Source: Bacteroidales bacterium
GTDB taxonomy: Bacteria; Bacteroidota; Bacteroidia; Bacteroidales; WCHB1-69
Direction of reading: 5' to 3'
DNA length: 7,845 nucleotides
Assembly: GCA_016290715.1 (NCBI GenBank)
Contig: JAEEUY010000245.1
Coordinates: forward strand, 1-7,845
Shown here: positions 6,088-7,845 of the stretch, piece by piece
Numbering within the stretch: position 1 is the stretch's first letter
Layout of the letters: every line of letters begins with the position of its first letter
Notes under the pieces: generated by a model
The model's input: the letters and a program-made list of their open reading frames with translations, nothing else
Database searches by the model: none
Told to the model about the DNA's origin: nothing
Translations under genes and position numbers: made by a program

Positions 6088-7584
6088 ATGAATATATCTA
6101 AAATTTTTACAGAGAATGATTTGCTGTTTCTTCAACAAAGAGGGAGTAATCCTGAAGAAGTGGCAAAACAATTTGGTTATTTTGAAACAGGCTTTGATTT
6201 TGCCGACTTGCAACGTGCCGCCACCATTGGCGATGGGATTACCAGATTTGGGAAGGAAGAGTGTGCACAATTTCTGTCGGAATATTCTGCGCTAACGGAA
6301 AATAAGCGGATAGTTAAGTTCGTCCCCGCTTCCGGAGCGGCTTCACGTATGTTTAAAGAGGTTTTTACCTACATGGAAAATGAGGATGAAAACACTCGCT
6401 CGAAAGCGCTGAAACTGTTGCAGAATTTGAAACATTATGCTTTTTATGACGAGTTGAATGCTGTGATGCAAGCGGATGGATTGTCGCTGCAAGCGGAAAT
6501 TGAAGAGGGACACTACCAGCTCATTTTACAATATCTGTTAACGAAGAAAGGTTTGGATTATGGGAGCAAACCCAAAGCCGTTTTGCAATTCCACCGTTAT
6601 GGGCAAGAGACCCGCACTGCTTTGGAGGAACATTTGGTGGAAGCAGCTAATTATGCGAGAAGTGCTGGTAACCAATGTTTTATTCATTTTACCATTTCTC
6701 CACAGCACCAAACACTTTTTGAAGGTCTGATTGCCAAAGTGTTGCCCAAATATGAACAGCGTTTTGGGGTGAAGTATCATGTGGAATGGTCCACGCAACG
6801 CCCTGCTACCGATACGTTAGCGGCTACGGAGGATAACCAGCCGTTTCGCGATAATCAAGGCAATCTGCTGTTCCGGCCGGGCGGCCATGGTGCCCTGATT
6901 TATAACCTGAACGAAATAAAAGCAGACCTTGTTTTCGTAAAAAATATTGACAACGTATTTTATGATAGTGAATTACAAGATACTATCACCTATAAGAAAG
7001 TTCTGGCTGCCTATTTGTTGAAGGTGCAAAAACAGATTTTCACCTATCTTTCATGGCTTCAACAAGATGCTATTCCAGAAAATAAATTGGCGGAAATAAA
7101 GATTTTTATAGAGCAAAAATTATCTTTATCTGTTCCCGCTGCTGCCGACCGCAATACGCTTTGTAAGATTCTTAATCGTCCGTTACGTGTGTGCGGGATG
7201 GTTAAAAATGAAGGTGAACCTGGCGGCGGTCCCTATTTTGTGAAAAACAGAGAGGGTGAGTGTAGTCTGCAAATTGTGGAATCCTCCCAAATGGATATGA
7301 ATAATCCACAGCAAAAACAAATTGTGGCCAACGCAACTCATTTTAATCCGGTGGATATGGTATGCAGTTTCCTCACTTTCGACCATCACTATTTTAATCT
7401 TTTAGATTTTGTGGATCCTGAAACAGGGTTTATCTCTTCCAAGTCATACGAAGGAAAACCGTTGAAAGCCATGGAGTTGCCGGGATTGTGGAATGGCGCT
7501 ATGGCCAAATGGAACACGATTTTTGTGGAAGTGCCGCTGACCACTTTCCATCCCGTTAAAACAATGTTTGATTTGGAAAAATAG
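6088..7584 (+). CDS. DUF4301 protein, probable nucleotidyltransferase-like fold
   Basis: Cytosolic protein of 498 aa belonging, by its motifs, to DUF4301, a conserved and uncharacterised family seen mostly in Bacteroidetes. Visible blocks are FVPASGAASRMFK (78-90), KPKAVLQFHRYG (161-172), RPGGHGALIYNLN (263-275), FVKNIDNVF (283-291), EGEPGGGPYFV (375-385), QIVESSQ (395-401) and HFNPVDMV (418-425). The first four run in the same order as the glycine-rich signature, PK motif, PGG/NGG base loop and catalytic VDN of UDP-sugar and UDP-N-acetylhexosamine pyrophosphorylases. A helical insert of about 70 residues separates the first two. I therefore infer a GT-A type nucleotidyltransferase fold; activity and substrate are unknown. 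There is no signal peptide or membrane segment. ATG 6088 lies about 30 nt after the predicted transcription start. The 48-nt gap to the next gene, with no promoter seen, suggests co-transcription with the M16 peptidase gene. Confidence 0.85.
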   Translation: MNISKIFTENDLLFLQQRGSNPEEVAKQFGYFETGFDFADLQRAATIGDGITRFGKEECAQFLSEYSALTENKRIVKFVPASGAASRMFKEVFTYMENEDENTRSKALKLLQNLKHYAFYDELNAVMQADGLSLQAEIEEGHYQLILQYLLTKKGLDYGSKPKAVLQFHRYGQETRTALEEHLVEAANYARSAGNQCFIHFTISPQHQTLFEGLIAKVLPKYEQRFGVKYHVEWSTQRPATDTLAATEDNQPFRDNQGNLLFRPGGHGALIYNLNEIKADLVFVKNIDNVFYDSELQDTITYKKVLAAYLLKVQKQIFTYLSWLQQDAIPENKLAEIKIFIEQKLSLSVPAAADRNTLCKILNRPLRVCGMVKNEGEPGGGPYFVKNREGECSLQIVESSQMDMNNPQQKQIVANATHFNPVDMVCSFLTFDHHYFNLLDFVDPETGFISSKSYEGKPLKAMELPGLWNGAMAKWNTIFVEVPLTTFHPVKTMFDLEK

Positions 7585-7632
7585 TTCGCAAAAAATGATG
7601 ATTATTTACAAAGAATCCTAATTTATTTTGAT

Positions 7633-7845
7633 ATGAAGTATAAATTATTGATACTGGGTTTGTTGTTTTTGTGCATGACCAGCTATGCACAAAATCATAC
7701 GTTTGAAACGGTCAAGAATGATCCTTTCAATGTGAAGATTTACACATTGCAAAATGGAATGAAAGTATATATGTCTGTGTATAAGGATGTTCCAAAAATT
7801 CAGACCTATATTGCCGTGAGGGTGGGAAGCAAAAACGACCCGAAA
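7633..7845 (+). CDS. Secreted M16-family zinc peptidase (N-terminal fragment, cut by window end)
   Basis: The first 71 residues are visible and the gene runs off the window edge. Residues 1 to about 19 form a signal peptide: Lys2/Lys4, hydrophobic core LLILGLLFLCM, then TSYAQN, with likely cleavage after SYA. The Cys in LFLC lacks a small residue before it, so this is not a lipoprotein signal. Then come ETVKNDPFNVKIYTLQNG (25-42) and VPKIQTYIAVRVGSKNDP, the typical opening of periplasmic M16 (pitrilysin/insulinase-like) peptidases of Bacteroidetes. There YTLxNGxKVY leads the first domain and the VRVGS strand comes shortly before the HxxEH zinc motif, which lies beyond the window. Full-length relatives are usually over 900 aa with repeated M16 domains. 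The ATG is 48 nt after the DUF4301 stop; I see no separate promoter in the gap. Confidence 0.87.
   Translation, partial: MKYKLLILGLLFLCMTSYAQNHTFETVKNDPFNVKIYTLQNGMKVYMSVYKDVPKIQTYIAVRVGSKNDPK

Noticed and set aside
7623..7632. TATTTTG as a promoter -7 box for the M16 gene
   Set aside because: One base short of TAnnTTTG and only a few bases before the ATG, leaving no room for a transcript start and leader.
7633..7695. Lipoprotein signal (LFLC) in the M16 peptidase
   Set aside because: The residue before Cys is Leu, not Gly, Ala or Ser; the SYAQ site fits ordinary signal peptidase I cleavage.
1..7845. CRISPR arrays, tRNA/rRNA genes, phage or defence genes
   Set aside because: I found no regularly spaced direct repeats, no cloverleaf-like sequence and no recognisable proteins of these classes on either strand.

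Overview
The window looks like a chromosomal segment of a Bacteroidetes bacterium, most likely of the order Bacteroidales. The reasons are: no Shine-Dalgarno-like purine boxes before the starts; a promoter of the Bacteroidetes type (TTTG, 19-nt spacer, TAAATTTG) at 6020-6050; a DUF4301 protein, a family I know mainly from Bacteroidetes; an M16 peptidase with an export signal ending in SYAQ; and a mannose-1-phosphate guanylyltransferase-like protein of the 'NVDILSN' type. The order-level assignment is inference from protein style, not from a search.

Layout: every supported gene is on the + strand. Positions 33-5274 hold a tightly packed run of five genes, probably one transcript: phosphoglycerate kinase (pgk), a left-handed beta-helix sugar N-acetyltransferase of the WbpD/WlbB type, a MurU/HddC-like sugar-1-phosphate nucleotidyltransferase, a PrsW-type intramembrane metalloprotease and a type IA topoisomerase of the TopB class. 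Junctions are 0 nt, a 1-nt overlap, 14 nt and 15 nt. Two genes point to building or activating envelope sugars, one is glycolytic, one is a membrane protease and one handles DNA topology, so this is a mixed housekeeping operon rather than a single pathway.

Positions 5275-6087 are the only disturbed part. The topoisomerase 3' end seems to continue in other reading frames. It is followed by what looks like one terminal repeat of an IS3-family (IS150-like) insertion sequence with the first codons of a transposase orfA, and then by an AT-rich orphan ORF of 170 codons that I do not recognise. No second IS end is visible.

From 6020 a new transcription unit starts, with a clear promoter, a DUF4301 protein (6088-7584) and the beginning of a secreted M16 zinc-peptidase (7633 to the window edge, 71 codons). 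The DUF4301 protein carries motifs arranged like those of UDP-sugar pyrophosphorylases. I regard that as the most useful functional hint here.

I see no CRISPR array, tRNA, rRNA, phage genes or defence system. Most of the window is ordinary core-genome content; the points worth a second look are the topB 3' end with the IS scar, the orphan ORF and the DUF4301 motifs.
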